A stretch of DNA of 64,000 nucleotides from Angiostrongylus vasorum (GCA_018806985.1 JADANN010000108.1:2108001-2172000); one strand, 5' to 3'. Positions 1 to 11,840 are shown, counted from the first letter of the stretch. The notes: generated by a model not told the origin, from the letters alone. A program made the numbers and translations.

Positions 1-647
1 CACATAAACCAATTCATTGTTGGTGAGCTGACATCGGGTCGTTAATAGATATAGCGCTAATTTCACAAAGTTTCAGTGGCTATTTCTATTCAGAGCCTGG
101 GACAAATAATACTAACGTGCAGCCTACACGGTCAAACATTTTCATAATCTCAACCGGAAGAAATCTCAAAACGTGAATTTCAATCAAACGAGGGATAAAT
201 ACTTTTTCGGAAGTGAAGCCAGCCGCAAAGAATTCACATAAAATGAGAAACATGCCCGTTTAAAGTCAAAAAAAATGACCAAATATGAGGTTAGGTCATA
301 TGTGGTCATGATGCATTCTCATTTCAGCGGTTAATTTTGGATGAATCGAGTTGAAGAAGCCTCAGAAATCCTGTGCCATGGTATTTCATCAAAAATCTTT
401 TTGTCACTGGCATAGCACCAGCAGGGTTTGTCTGCGTAACTTCAGAATAAGGAAACCGTCGTTTTCGCACACATTTTTTAAAGATCCGACATAAGACATT
501 GTGCTGACGCTTGCACATTTCGCATTCTATTCGCTCCCTGGAATCCATCACCCACGAAGGTCTTCAAATTTCTTTAGATGTGGGCTCGGCTACTGATTGA
601 GGACTCTTGTTTTCCCTAAGTATACCGATGAATGCTCGTCGACTCGA
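1..647. other. no gene recognised
   Basis: No exon, repeat or RNA gene is recognisable here. The longest reading frame (324-551, minus strand) carries one CxxC pair and many basic residues but matches no family I know and has no clear splice signals. Confidence 0.4.
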
Positions 648-799
648 TTCACCCCGATGTATCGAGCCAGAGCTGCTATCTCCCCCAGACAGGTCTGCTA
701 CCAATCTGCCGACTACGAAGAGATGAAAGGTTTATTGAGTCTGGGGATCGAACCCATGTGTTTAGCAGCGTACTCTAATCATTGTGCTACACGCGCCCA
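648..799 (-). mobile_element. SINE-A copy, tail-truncated
   Basis: On the minus strand the element starts with a tRNA-like head. A-box-like TAGCACAATGATTAGAG is followed by a perfect B box GGTTCGATCCC and then the family body (around the tGtATCGAGCCAG block). It is a retroposon remnant, not a tRNA gene, because the same body follows the head at thirteen other places in the window. The 3' half of the family is missing here. Confidence 0.75.
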
Positions 800-1411
800 A
801 TAAATAAAATAGAATAAAATATAAAACAAATCCTACCACCGTGAAAAATGGTAGTGAACTGACTAGCGCTGGTGAATGTTTGCTTAGAAGACTTTTGGAC
901 AAGTTATGAGGAATAAAAAAAACCTTAGTATAACACATAAAGAATACGGTACCACGGTGCGAAACAAGTGTTCATGCTTTGCAAGTTTTTAATGATTGCG
1001 TACAGTTAGGTTAGAAAACTGTGGAATTTGCACCGCGTGTTGGTTTTAAATCGATCTCACACGAAACTTAGTGGCTGAGAGTCCTCTCAAGTTGTTCGGT
1101 TTACTGGTTCAATTCCTTCAAAATACAGTTTATTCTTCCACGTATACACTTCCACATATTATACCATACGGTCTGTCTCTTCATTTTTTTAAAGTGAACT
1201 ATGATGAAGTAAGCATAACCACTGATCACGTGAAAAACCCGCTCAGTTGCTGACTTGATAAAGGTTGTTTACTGTCGAACCAGTGAGAGGTGTACAACAA
1301 GTCTGTCTGTTAAATCGATCACACCAACAAAAGTTCAGTTATCGATTCAAACGATTTTAAAACTCTAGAAGGTCAATATAAGAACGAGAAACATGACTTG
1401 AAACAACGTAC
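800..1411. other. no gene recognised
   Basis: I see nothing assignable. The later exons of the acyl-CoA-binding gene that begins at 1508 would lie on this side, but none is recognisable, so they probably lie beyond the left edge. Confidence 0.4.
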
Positions 1412-1508
1412 CGTCCTCTGGCAGACTACGCACTATTTCCACAGCTGCTTGGAATTTCTTATCGATAGAGAAATCATCACCAGAGCTGTTGCTTAGAGTC
1501 GTTTTCAT
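1412..1508 (-). CDS. acyl-CoA-binding-domain protein, first coding exon
   Basis: This exon encodes 32 residues plus one base, ending at donor G|gtacgt. Its second half reads DKKFQAAVEIVRSLPED and the split codon begins with G, giving the start of an ACBP fold (FxAAVxxVxxLPxxG), which binds long-chain acyl-CoA esters in a four-helix bundle. The ATG at 1508 was chosen because it leaves a short serine-rich leader. The frame stays open upstream to about 1590 behind a possible acceptor, so this could be an internal exon of a longer protein. The Tyr/Lys ligand motif (YxxxKQAT) of the next exon was not found within the window. Family is known from the motif; the exact paralogue is not. Confidence 0.55.
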
Positions 1509-1676
1509 GGTGCACAGCACAAAGTCTGAAGTTGGATGACAATGAAGACCGAGGGACTCTTTTGCAGCTTCAAGATCTTGTAAACTAATGTCTGACTTTT
1601 AATCTCATTTTTATCTATCCTTTTATCCTTTAATATGTTTTTAGCAACAGTTTTTTTCCCATAGCTTCACTATTAA

Positions 1677-2013
1677 TCCTTCAAACGGTTTACCGCCTTA
1701 TCGTGGCAAGGAGGTGTTCCTGGATGTCCGACTGCGACGTACAGCGGGAGGATTCATTCTCACGTCAGGATCTCCCAAGTTGAGATGAAGTTCGGCGTTT
1801 CTAACAGGAAGCCAAGCTAAGAATAAACCGATACCATGATCCACCACCGTCCTGGTATCAACGTCGCATGGTGACAAATCTCCCTCTGATCCACAGGAGC
1901 TGCGACTGCCTGTGGTGGTGACGATCTAGGGCAGACCTTGGCTAGGCTGACCTCGGGACTCCAGGGAACCACAACAACTAGGAGAACGAGCCGTCCGAGT
2001 ATCCAAGTAAGTA
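1677..2013 (+). repeat. H-repeat copy
   Basis: Member of a family of about 390 bp present twelve times in this window. It opens with a CGGTTTACCGCC block, carries the internal inverted repeat around the CCTGGTATCA block, and ends near GTATCCAAGTAAGTA. It contains no conserved reading frame. Confidence 0.8.
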
Positions 2014-2621
2014 CTATTAATATTCATAATTGCAGAGCATGTTTTATGCACTTTGCTCCGTACGGGCGAATTGTAGCATAAATTGTGTTTCTGATAAATT
2101 CTAAAGGTAAGAATTTCAGAAATCAAAAGGCAACTTCGAAAAAATCTACTTCTAAGAATTCAAGCTCAACTATGCAGCAAAAAAGGGCTCGAAACATTGA
2201 AGAGGAATAGGGCCAAGGACGTGTTAGCGAACTCACAGTGGAACGTTTATTTGGAAAATTTCATCGCAGCGAATTCGAGTTTGAAGATAAGGTCATCTTT
2301 TTTTGACCACGGCGAATTGAAGGCTTTGGTGGAAGCAAAAATACGCAGAACTTGCAAAAGAGAAGAGCTTCAACTATTTCGGAGCATCTAAAAATCGGAG
2401 AAAATCGACAAAGCTCAACAAATGGATGCCGAACGAATTAAATGATAATCAAGGAAATCATTGCTTTGAGGTGTCTCGGCGTTTCTGCTAAGTTTAACGC
2501 CTAACCAAGTTTAACGGCTTCAGTGCCTTCTGAAGCCCAGAAATTTAGGCAACTACTATGAAGAAACTTGCTTCCTATTTCCAAAAATACGTTGATTCTA
2601 ATGGTTTTCAACTCTGAAAAT
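2014..2621. other. no gene recognised
   Basis: A lysine/glutamate-rich frame (2197-2391, +) looks coiled-coil-like but has no recognisable homology or splice context. Nothing else is seen. Confidence 0.35.
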
Positions 2622-2990
2622 AAAACTTCAACGAAGCTGAGATATTTGCAAAACTCTGGACCGCAGGTGCCTTTGGTGGGGGAACGAACGCGCTATTGTC
2701 CTTTCCGGGGAGTAACGCGTTCACCACCACACCATGCAGGGTCCTTCGTTTCGCCTGTCTCTCAGCTACTTCTATCGATCTTTTTGCCATCAGCAATCAC
2801 CCGTCAACGGGATTGATCTGAGGAACACGTTACTCCCCGGAAAGGACAATAGCGCGTTCGTTCCCCACCATAGGCACCTGCGGTCCGGAGTTTTGCAAAT
2901 ATCTCAGCTTCGTTGAAGTTATATTTCGCAATATACCCTGCCATCAAAAAGAGTAGGCAGTAAGTAAAAAGGTTAAAATTCTAAAAAATA
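2622..2990. mobile_element. head-to-head pair of SINE-B copies (inverted repeat)
   Basis: Bases about 2622-2725 and 2825-2928 are near-perfect reverse complements, each carrying the SINE-B block with CTCCCCGGAAAGGACAATAG and TTTGCAAATATCTCAGC. The right copy ends with the family tail (taggcagtaagtaaaaagg). The spacer of about 100 bp reads as a second short family segment. A transcript across it would form a long hairpin. Confidence 0.7.
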
Positions 2991-3072
2991 AAGTTTATTT
3001 TAAGCCACTTTGAAGATGCAGGTTGAAATCGGACTTTAACTTCCGGAGCACCTAATACGTTTTCTAAGATAC

Positions 3073-3197
3073 CTGCGCTAATTTCGATCACGCCAAATGT
3101 TGTCGGCACTGTCCCAGTCAACCAAAGGTTGAGAGCTCCTGCTAAAGTGGCTTTAAAGGTGCAGTTTTCTCCTAAATCCTGGAAACCAATACCAATC
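3073..3197 (-). CDS. possible exon, unidentified
   Basis: An open stretch between an acceptor (atcaag) and donor (gtatct) encodes a smooth hydrophobic sequence containing GFQDLGENCTFKATLAGALN and a LTGTVPTTFGVIEIS segment. It looks protein-like, but I cannot name it and could not connect it to flanking exons. A hydrophobic stretch near 3300-3400 on the same strand might be its leader. It could be chance. Confidence 0.22.
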
Positions 3198-4094
3198 CTT
3201 GATCGAGAGATATTTTTCGCACTTCTAGAAAAGAGAAAAGCACAAAATCGTTGCACAGACGATTCCTTTCCAAAATAAAAAGAAAGAATTTACAACAAAT
3301 GACTGAGAACTTCAGGTGTAGCGTCGGCCCAACGACTGCGAATGGGAGACAATGCAAGAGTAATATAGATGAAGGCTGCAACTGCTATTATTCTTAAGAT
3401 TCGTCCTCATAACCTAACGCAAAAAACTTATTGTACATAACAAAGAAGTTCATTTCTAGAAATCAGTTGTTAAGAAGTGGACCACAAAGTTCAGCGTCCT
3501 GTGCTGCCTAGGGTAGCCTTTCCAAACCACGCTATCTTTCATATTCACTATAGGAAAACGATCTTCAGATCCTATCAAAATCCCATGCTAAAATTCAAAG
3601 AAATTCCGTGAAAATTTTTATTACGAATAAAGAATAATCGCTGTGAGCACCAAAATAAAATATCGTGAACTATTTTCAAATCGACCGTCATTTTGTCATG
3701 ATGGTGAACTGCATGATTTTCTACTAAGAAAAATTGATTACTGGTTTTTCCTGCCATCCGGATTCCAGCAAAATCGTTTGTCTATTCTATTAAATGTCTT
3801 GAAAGCGCTTTCTTACAGAAAACTTACGGCCTCTTAGGATTCAGCAAGTCATTGTCAGCCCTGCAAAGCATCGTTCATGAGTAATTACTCGTCAGTTAGT
3901 TAGTAAGTAATTAGTTAATTAGTAATCATTCATTAGTTAATTACTCACTATATTAGTTCATAATTTCGTATCAGGAATATAGTGTATTACTTAAATTTTA
4001 CTATATGATAATACTTATACATGCATAAGAGAATCCAAAATGCGCATACCAGAAACTGCTACCTTTGGCACACTTATCTGTGTAAATTATCTTA
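3198..4094. other. no gene recognised; short simple repeat
   Basis: Bases 3893-3955 hold an imperfect TTAGTTA/TAATTAG simple repeat. Nothing else is assignable. Confidence 0.4.
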
Positions 4095-4315
4095 AAGGAT
4101 ACTCCCTCTCACTGAGGGATCCCAAACCTGCCGAGTGCCGAAACGTCAGCCATCGACCAACGACAATAACAACAACAACGACAACAACAACAACAACATC
4201 GACAACTATACCAACCTCTCACCAGTTCAGCAAGATCAGTTCATAAGAACATAAAAATGAATGTATTGATTATTTATGTCGAGGTTTATACAAAGTCGGT
4301 CCATTGTAGTTAGAT
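4095..4315 (+). mobile_element. Penelope-like element, 3' end remnant
   Basis: Contains the segment GAAACGTCAGCCATCGACCA, then a degenerate ACAACAACG run, then GATCAGTTCATAAGA, and ends with a TTTATACAAAGTCGGT block. The same order occurs at 24371-24721 and at 44335-44476, downstream of a GIY-YIG reading frame, so it is the 3' region of that element. Confidence 0.65.
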
Positions 4316-5316
4316 TCGCTAGATAAAGTCTCTTGTCCTTTAGTAGACTGGCGTACACCTTCTGCAGGTGTTAGCATATTATGCATGCGTGGGTGTGCTT
4401 GTATATACGCGCGCTTCTTCCGCCACGCCATTTCCGCCTGCAATTAGGTGACCTGGAAGAGCATGGGAGATGGCTACAGTTGCCTCGAACAAATACGCCA
4501 CTCATCTACTGCGAGAGACCCGAAGCTTTTCGTTGGCATAGTTAGAACTCAAATAAGAGCTACATTGTTGTCCTGTGAGAGCTAGCCGTCAAGAGAGGTG
4601 CAAATAATGGTCCTCATACTCCTGAATACCAAGCAGCCTCAATAATGAAGGGGTGTTCACGACGAGTACGGAGAGGTTGCTAAAATCTCTGGGATATTTC
4701 ACAGTGCCTAATCTCGAGAAAATCTCGTGATGAACTGCACATCCAATGCCAGCACGCTAACATTTGCATCCACCACTGAGAAAATGATAATTCAGGCTGA
4801 AAGCATTAAGCACGACGTCATTAGACTGTCTAAGAGGAAAAGACCATTTTGTTACATTTATGATTTTGGAGAACATGTGACAACAAGTCTGCATTTTCGG
4901 CACCTTTGTCAAAACTAGTTCGCCCATCAACTAGTATTGATAAACATGTCAGAAAACATTAATTCCTTGGTACAACTAGTAATACCAATCGGACATTTAC
5001 GAGCGAAAAGATGTGGATCACCACCGATTTTGACAATTATCGCCATCTAAGCTCGGACGTCGAGGTGTAAGAAACAAGAAGACGAAGCGTAATATATGGA
5101 CTTGGGAAAATTCTACAGAGAAAACCATACTTTCAGCACGGTCATTATTAACGATTTCAAAAGCTCTAATTAGGACTCATGGATTAGAATGCGATGCAGT
5201 GCCAGCGGCTGCCTAATTTGTCATGATCACCAAGGCCAAAATCCACAAATTAAAAAACTCTCCAATAAACTCATAACGAGACAAGCAGTGTATATGTCGA
5301 AGTAGACCATATCATA

Positions 5317-5697
5317 CTTACTTACTTGGTACTTGAATGGCCCGTCCTCACTGGTTGTGCGGGCCCCAGCATAATCACCATTTCTCGGAGATTTGCTGGT
5401 TAAGCCACTGTGGTTCCCTGGAATCCAGAGGTCAGCCTGGCCAAAGTCTACTCCAAGCACCACAGGCAGTCGCAGCCTTTGTAGACCAGAGGGAGATTTG
5501 CCACCATGCGACTTTGATACCAGGACGGTGGTGGGTCCTAGTATTGGTTTACTCTTAGCTAGACTTCCTGATGGAGACGCCGGACTCCTTCTCAGCTTTG
5601 GGAGACCCTGCGAAAGGATGAATCTCCAGCAGCACATCGCAGTCCGACATCCAGGAACACATCCCACCCACGAAGAGGCGGTAAACCGTTGGAAAGT
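5317..5697 (-). repeat. H-repeat copy nested in RTE-1
   Basis: Full-length member in reverse orientation, running from CTTACTTGGTACTTG at the left to CGGTAAACCGTTGG at the right. A 179-codon open frame crosses it but is not conserved in other copies. It splits the endonuclease and linker parts of the RTE-1 relic, so it is younger than that relic. Confidence 0.8.
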
Positions 5698-6143
5698 AAA
5701 GAAAGCTACACACTTTAAGAAACGAACTCCGAAAACTACTAAAAAATTCGAACTTGTTTCTATCACCAGCTGGCCTTTTGGGATATGCCGTTATTGATAA
5801 CATTGATGAAAAACATAACCGGTCTATCCAAAACACCTTAGCGGCAGTGTTAAAAAGGCGGGGTTTGAAACGCATCAAGAAACGTTATTGCGGAAACACG
5901 TCTTTGCACACATTGCAGTTTGGGATCTCAAGAGTAGGATACAATTATAAACTTAGATTGAAGGAAAGTTTTGCAAGGGATTGATGAAAGTTAACATCCA
6001 AGGAAAAGAGTACGAAATCAGTATCTTCTTGGACTGTTAAGTGTGCATGAGGTTATTGCAACCCTTCACCGGCGAAAGTTTCTGCATCATCTTCACAGCC
6101 GCAATGATTTGAGTCATTTATTGTCACATTGTGGGTCTTCGTA

Positions 6144-6393
6144 AAGGATAAAAGTATAAATTTCTCCGCGTTGATCGATCCCTGAGGGATGCGCCATGCA
6201 TTCGACTTCATTAAGTATGGTTGGAGGTGATTGAATGCATATCTGGCCTAGCCAGTGCTGCTATCCTTCCAAACAAGTCTGGTACCAATTTGCCTATCCC
6301 GGAGGGATGGAAGACTTGATGGGCTATGGGATCGGGGATCGATTCCACGTATGTGTCGCAGTGGCGCCTCCGACCACTGCGCCACAGGCGCAC
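6144..6393 (-). mobile_element. SINE-A copy with 13-bp target-site duplication
   Basis: Flanked by identical GTGGGTCTTCGTA at 6131-6143 and 6394-6406, which fixes both ends of the family. Read on the minus strand it starts with the tRNA-like head (GCGCCTGTGGCGCAGTGG), followed by a degenerate B box, and ends in ...CTTTTATCCTT. It is inserted in the RTE-1 relic. Confidence 0.85.
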
Positions 6394-7257
6394 GTGGGTC
6401 TTCGTAGCCGAATAAAAAGAATAGGAGATAGCTGGAGCTGCAGACTTGGAGACCAGCGTTCACAACGCTCACTGAGACTTCGTTAATTACATTAGCAAAA
6501 TGATCGCCTTCTGCTGTGAAGACAAATCATCCAGAAGGACAGTGCAAAAAGTATTCCACAACTTCTACTCTAAAATTTCCGAAAACTGCGTCAACCTGGC
6601 TCTACTAGACAGGATGATATGTTCGCTCTAGTGGTTCTGACTTAGCCTTAGTTGGAACAACAGTGGTCATAGAAACTCTGGCGAGGCACATCATCTCAGT
6701 CCAGCAAATGAAAATCTTCTATATAACAACAGCACAAACATAATTACACAAGGACACTAACATTGACGTAAAGACAGCAGTTCGACAAGGTGGTACCATC
6801 TCAATAAAACCATTTATAACCAGTCTTAAGAACATCATGCGAAAACTGGAATGGGTCAGCATGGGAATGAAAGTCGATGCCCAACAGTTACATCATGCTC
6901 GTCTCATTGATAATACTGTTCTAGTAACCTCAAGCATTAACCAGGTGATACGAGTATGGAACGACTCTGATATTTTACCTGAAGAAATCGGCATTAGATT
7001 GAACTTTACTGAAGTGGTGTTCATGTGGAACGGATTCTTTAATCAATCCAGTAGTACGAGTTCTTCAGATGCACAAGCTATGGTTGTCTAGGGTGCAGAA
7101 ATCTATATGACGCAAGCCGTAACTATAAGGAGTGAACAAGAGTAGCTGGGCTGATATCAAGAGCACTGCAAGTATATCACCCACTCAATTGTCATTCTAC
7201 ACGAGAATCCTGAAAGAATAATGGTGTTCTTCAAGTGGCTAAGTAGATTCTAATGAG

Positions 7258-7385
7258 ATGTCGTTTTCTTGTTCAGCAATCGCGAGGTTGTTAAACAGCA
7301 TACATTTACTTCCATAGAAAAACACAATACAATGCAACAGTAGCCGACGTTTCGACAGTATCGCCTTCTTCAGAGTCGCTTTTTT
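7258..7385 (-). mobile_element. Penelope-like terminal segment
   Basis: Reverse complement of the segment at 57165-57300: CTCTGAAGAAGGCGA, then CGAAACGTCGGC, a CATTGTATTGTG tract and AACAATCTCGCGA. It belongs to the same broad class as the GAAACGTCAGCC termini of the Penelope-like copies. Confidence 0.55.
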
Positions 7386-8539
7386 ACGTGCCTTCCAATG
7401 AGGAAGATTAGAACAGCTGATTATAGTCGCATAAGGTTGATGACCAATCTAATGAGATGCTCTTACACGCAACAAGGACAAATGGAAATTCTACCTTCAG
7501 TCGCTGGAATAACTCGACGACTAACCGGAGAATGGATGACGCAGTTGGTTTACATCACAAGCTATCAGTGCGAAACCGTTTATGTAAGTAACCTCGCTGA
7601 CCACGATAACACAATCAGATATCAGCACATAAACGGTGGTCATTGTTAGAGGTAATCACACTCTAGGAGTTCCACATGCCAGCGACAGACACCATTCATA
7701 TTTTTTTTCATTTACATCAGACATCTGGTGTGCTGTACACCGCCATTGTCACTAGTAAATATCAAACTCTGTTAAATAATCAGCCCAGCCACGAACGCAG
7801 TGCGGCATCGAGCAGCTTATAAACAGGTCTTCATTAGAATTACAAGAATCAAGAACAAGAAACTTGGTCATCTTTTCATTTTCATAGTTTTTCTCTTTCT
7901 CTCCTACTTTCGCTCTCTCTTTCTCTCTAGTGTTTAAAAGACGGCATTCGTGAATCCACCCTAGATTTATAAACGACGCTCTCCACAGAGATTTCAAGGT
8001 CCGCTAACCTCTTCGTGTAGTTGAGGCGGAGACAGGGCAGCAGTTAATGATGCCGTAAATCAGGAAACAAAGCCGCTAGTTCGATCCGCGATCAAATGCT
8101 CCTCTCCTATCCACACAGAGACGCCTTAGCGCGGCAGTATCCTAGATTGCAAGGAGATTTGACTACATCAGTATTCTACGGCATTCATAAAGAAGACGAA
8201 TTCCTCAAGCAGCATCTGAAACAAAAGGTGAAATGTTCGAAGAATCTTATGGACGATGAGTGCGAGGGAAAACGAATCGAATCCGAGAGGTCCCGAGATC
8301 CGAAGAGTAGATGTGATGATGTGCCATTTAAAATGTAAAAATGTAGGAAACATTCGTATGGTTACACGACAAGGAATAAGGTTCATATTCACTCTGGGAG
8401 AGACTGGCAAGCTACCACTGAGTAAACCTAACCCCACCTTCAGGACTCGCAAGTTATAAGTGGGTATCAAAAGGCTAAACGCAGTAAAATCAACGGGCCT
8501 CATTCCCTAACCTTGAAAGAACCCTCGATTCAATAACTT
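7386..8539. other. no gene recognised
   Basis: Several short open frames (7398-7649 +, 8096-8338 +, 8168-8503 -) resemble nothing I know. A CTTTCTCTCTCT-type pyrimidine run lies at about 7885-7930. Confidence 0.35.
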
Positions 8540-10127
8540 TGGGTAGGACGAGTACGCAGAGGCTGCTAAAATCTCAGGGTGATTCTAGGCTGCCGAGATA
8601 GCAAAGCACTAAACTGGTTCTCCCTTACCAATTCCGATATGCTATTTCATCAGTGAAGAATCGAACAACACCTGGTCGGGACAGAATAGTTCTGACCTGA
8701 AGAACTTTCCACCATTCCTCATAAATACGCTGGCACGGCTCTTCACACGTCACCTGTCAGGATGCAAGATTCCCTCTCAGTGGAAAACGAGCAATATCAT
8801 GTTATTGTTCAAGTCGGATAACCTTCACAATATCAGAAACTATAGCCTGATATGGTAACTATAAGTCGTTTATAAACTCATCACACGTGTTGTCCTAAAT
8901 AGGACGGACAGAATACTGGAAAAAGTCATGCGAACATGGAGGGTTTCGGAAAGAATTCAGTACGATGTACTACATCCACGTGATAACAAGACTCATTGAA
9001 GTATCGCTATGGTGCAAAAGACCGCTCTGTCTCACTTTCGTCGGCTTGAAGAAAGGTTTTGACTCAGTTAAGATAGAATCAGCCATGAAAGTTCCCCATA
9101 GTCAGGGAATCTCTACTCATTATACAAAGATTCTCTATCACCTGTACAAAAAATTTCGCAACCAAAATGTCATCATTCTCCGACGATATTAACATCCACG
9201 TCAAAAAACGAGTTAAGCGAGGCGACACCACCTTGTCAAAATTATTCACTGTCTACCTCGAGAACGTCATGCGAACATTGGAATGGGATAATATGGGAGT
9301 GAAAATCGATGGTCGGCAGTTACATCTTCGCTTTGCTGATGACATCGTCCTTATAACACCAAACATTAGCCAAGCGGAACGAATGCTGGTCGGCTTCGAT
9401 AAAGCTTGTGGGAAAATCGGTCTTCGATTGAATCTCGCAAAAACGATGTTCATGAGGAAGGGAATGGCGACGCATGCCCCCATCTACGCTCAATGGAACG
9501 AATATTTCCGAATGCTTCAGTTACGTCTATCTAGGTCGGGAAATCAATATGATGAACGACTTAGCTCCAGAGGTGAGCAGAACGAAACGAGCGGCTTGGG
9601 GAGCTTTCAAGAACATCGAGAACATAGTGAACAGAACAAAGAATATCCGACTCAACGCCCACCTTTTCGACTCTACGATACTTCCTGCCTTAATGTATGC
9701 CTCAGCAGCCTGGTGGTTGCGTAAACAGGATGAACGATCACTCAGCGTTATTGAACGCGCAGTCGAAAGGACAATGCTAGGAGTACCCTATGTTTCACAA
9801 GTAAGTGGAAGGATCCGAAGCTCCGACTGCGTCAACGACCAAAAAATCAAAGATGCCGTTCTGTACGCCAAACAGTCGAAGATCAGGTGGGCCGGACACG
9901 TAATGCGTATGAATGACAATCGATGCACAAGAGCCGTTATTGACTGGATTCCTCGGGATGTCAAACGCACTGCAGGACGAGCACCGATGCGATGGTCAGA
10001 GTTCTTCTCAACGAGTCCCCAGAGCGAGCGGGAGCGACTGGGCTACTTTTTCCACACGATAGAGAAAAAATGGAAGATTTACTGGCACCCGCTCGAGAGA
10101 CTCGGCGATGAATGGGACGATGGGTGA
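8540..10127 (+). mobile_element. RTE-1 retrotransposon, reverse-transcriptase half
   Basis: The 5' part (8540-9170) is broken by stops but still shows NRTTPGRDRIV, LARLFTRHLSGCKIPSQWK and TRVVLNRTDRI. From 9167 two overlapping frames cover the palm and thumb: KRGDTTLSKLFTVYLENVMR, then LRFADDIVLITP with the FADD catalytic motif intact, KIGLRLNLAKTMFMR, a frame change near 9480, SSYVYLG-type and WAGHVMRMNDNR motifs, and a C-terminal WKIYWHPLERLGDEWDDG ending at 10127. The endonuclease half is absent. The largest open piece is 217 codons. It is a pseudogene, but younger than the 4.7-7.2 kb copy judging by its longer open frames. Confidence 0.85.
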
Positions 10128-11405
10128 TATTGGTGATACAGTTCTTTACAGTATAGTCTTTTTTGTATAAAGGACTAACGAATGGAACAAATCTACCCAA
10201 CCATTTTAAAAGAGCTATACGCTTGACTCAAAAAGCCGTAAAGTATTTCAGAAGTCAAGAACGCATCGATAAAAACAATAAGTTACAAGCTCTAGATAGG
10301 TGCCAGTCTGGACACCATGTATACTTCAGATGAGTTCACTAGATAGCAATCCGACTTAGTTGGCCTCAATTTAGCAAGAACGATTCATTCTGGGCGAAAT
10401 CGAATCGTTAAAGAGAGGACCACCTCGAAACCTAGCGGAGGCGTACTGGCTAAGTTGTAACAGCAAGGCATCAATGAAAATTTGGAATGCGAAAAAGTCT
10501 ATTTCGAGAAGAAGCAAAGCCATTGTTATCAATAGACAAATGATACGCCGTGCTGATAAAAGCAGAAATCGATTACCGGTTCTCATGCAAGATGGATATC
10601 ACGCGAAAAGGGAGGCATGAAAACTTGAACACCAACAGCGAGATGAAATTCTTTCTTTTTTGGGTTGATATACGACATATAGTTGGTATCCAAACAAAAA
10701 TTTCAACATATTGAAACGGTGACGGATAAAATCTCATCAATCGCACTAACTAGTTCTCCTGCTGCTCAATGAATCATTTCAATGAGCATCAATAAAAGCG
10801 TTGGCATGTCCGTTACTTGCACTATTGGTGCCGTCAGACTTTGTCGAGGCAATTCTGGAATTTCCTCTGAGAGACAAACTAACACTGCCTCAATCCGAAC
10901 TCCATAATTGGTTGATTGGATGGCTTTGGACGAATGGAATAAGTAGGATAGAATTCATATATATGCAAATACCCATGCATGCACTTATTTATACGTCACG
11001 TGTGTACGCAAGGAAAAAATCAGAGGAGTTGACACATTGCCACTTTTCGCTGCCGTTTATCCCTCCACTTGCCACCTTGGGACACCCAGCGTAACCTCTT
11101 GAATATCTGACTCGAAATTTCCCACATAAGTAAGACAAGAAAAAACAAAGAAAGGCAAGTGCGACATTTTCCTAGGAGTTGGTCTTCCTAGCGTTTATGA
11201 AGCACCACCATCCATGTAGGCATTTTCAGTTTCTTTAACAAAGAAGGAATATATCTTATTAACAAAGCATGAGTCACATTTATGCAAAACTATGTTGTTT
11301 AACAGAAACAGAAATTATTGGAGCTAGCAATAATAGATATATACAAACCAAACAAATCCAAAAAACAAATCGAAATCCACTACTCCCACAAAAGTTGTCC
11401 TTTCT
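10128..11405. other. no gene recognised
   Basis: This holds the likely 3' tail of the RTE-1 copy and the 3' flank of POP5 (minus strand). Open frames at 10371-10586 and 10801-11094 have no recognisable content. Confidence 0.4.
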
Positions 11406-11840
11406 TCAGTCGGACAATTTTCCACTTACATCATTCAAAGCCTTCAGAACCATCTTTTTCTCCACTCCAGTTACTGCATGTTTCAACATCCCATATAATT
11501 CATTTCTTCGGTACTTTATTAGAAACTTCTCGCAAGCTCTAATACTCCGACCGACAAAAATGGAGCGCAATACGACTTCAGTGCCACCAATGTTAGTGAT
11601 AAACGGTAAAACACTCTTTACAAACTTTTCAGCACTTATATCAAAACGAACCAGTGCCACATCACCGTCGACTACTTTCACCGCTAGTCCACTTCTACAA
11701 ACAGAAAACCCATAGTCGCCATGAAAGTCTCCGATCTTCTCAGCGATGGTTAAGAACAGCTTAGAAGGAGTAATTGATAGGCTATCAGATGAATCATTCA
11801 AAATCTCCAAGAGGACATAACGACTTTTAAGTTTGACCAT
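11406..11840 (-). CDS. RNase P/MRP protein subunit POP5
   Basis: A single exon of 144 codons. POP5 is a small basic subunit of the RNase P (tRNA 5' maturation) and RNase MRP (rRNA processing) ribonucleoproteins in the nucleus. The start MVKLKSRYVLLEIL matches the MVRxKxRYLLxE signature, and the RSIRACEKFLIKYRR segment matches the family's RTCQKFLIxYxR block. A hydrophobic strand (ALVRFDISAEKFV) lies between them. The length is typical, with the acidic tail of mammalian POP5 missing. The sequence tttcctatag sits directly before the ATG, an acceptor suited to trans-splicing. It lies 286 bp downstream of nars-2 on the same strand, so the two may be co-transcribed. Confidence 0.85.
   Translation of the reverse strand: MVKLKSRYVLLEILNDSSDSLSITPSKLFLTIAEKIGDFHGDYGFSVCRSGLAVKVVDGDVALVRFDISAEKFVKSVLPFITNIGGTEVVLRSIFVGRSIRACEKFLIKYRRNELYGMLKHAVTGVEKKMVLKALNDVSGKLSD

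Larger units (their letters stand above)
4720..7160 (+). mobile_element. RTE-1 retrotransposon, degenerate, with two nested insertions
   Basis: A decayed RTE-clade non-LTR retrotransposon. Its endonuclease start is seen at 4727-5200 (TSNASTLTFAS.. then HDVIRLS), the linker at about 5740-6060 (VIDNIDEKHNR), and the reverse-transcriptase palm at about 6490-7160 (VRQGGTIS, then LEWVSMGMKVD, with the catalytic FADD region reduced to LIDNT). It has many stops and frame changes and cannot encode a working protein. It is broken by an H-repeat (5317-5697) and a SINE-A (6144-6393), both minus. It is a relative of the copy at 8540-10127. Confidence 0.7.

Noticed and set aside
721..799. Possible tRNA gene with good A and B boxes
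   Set aside because: No cloverleaf, and the same SINE-A body follows it as at thirteen other sites; it is a SINE head.
5227..5766. 179-codon open frame on the minus strand
   Set aside because: It lies in an H-repeat; the same positions in other copies are frameshifted, so the frame is chance.
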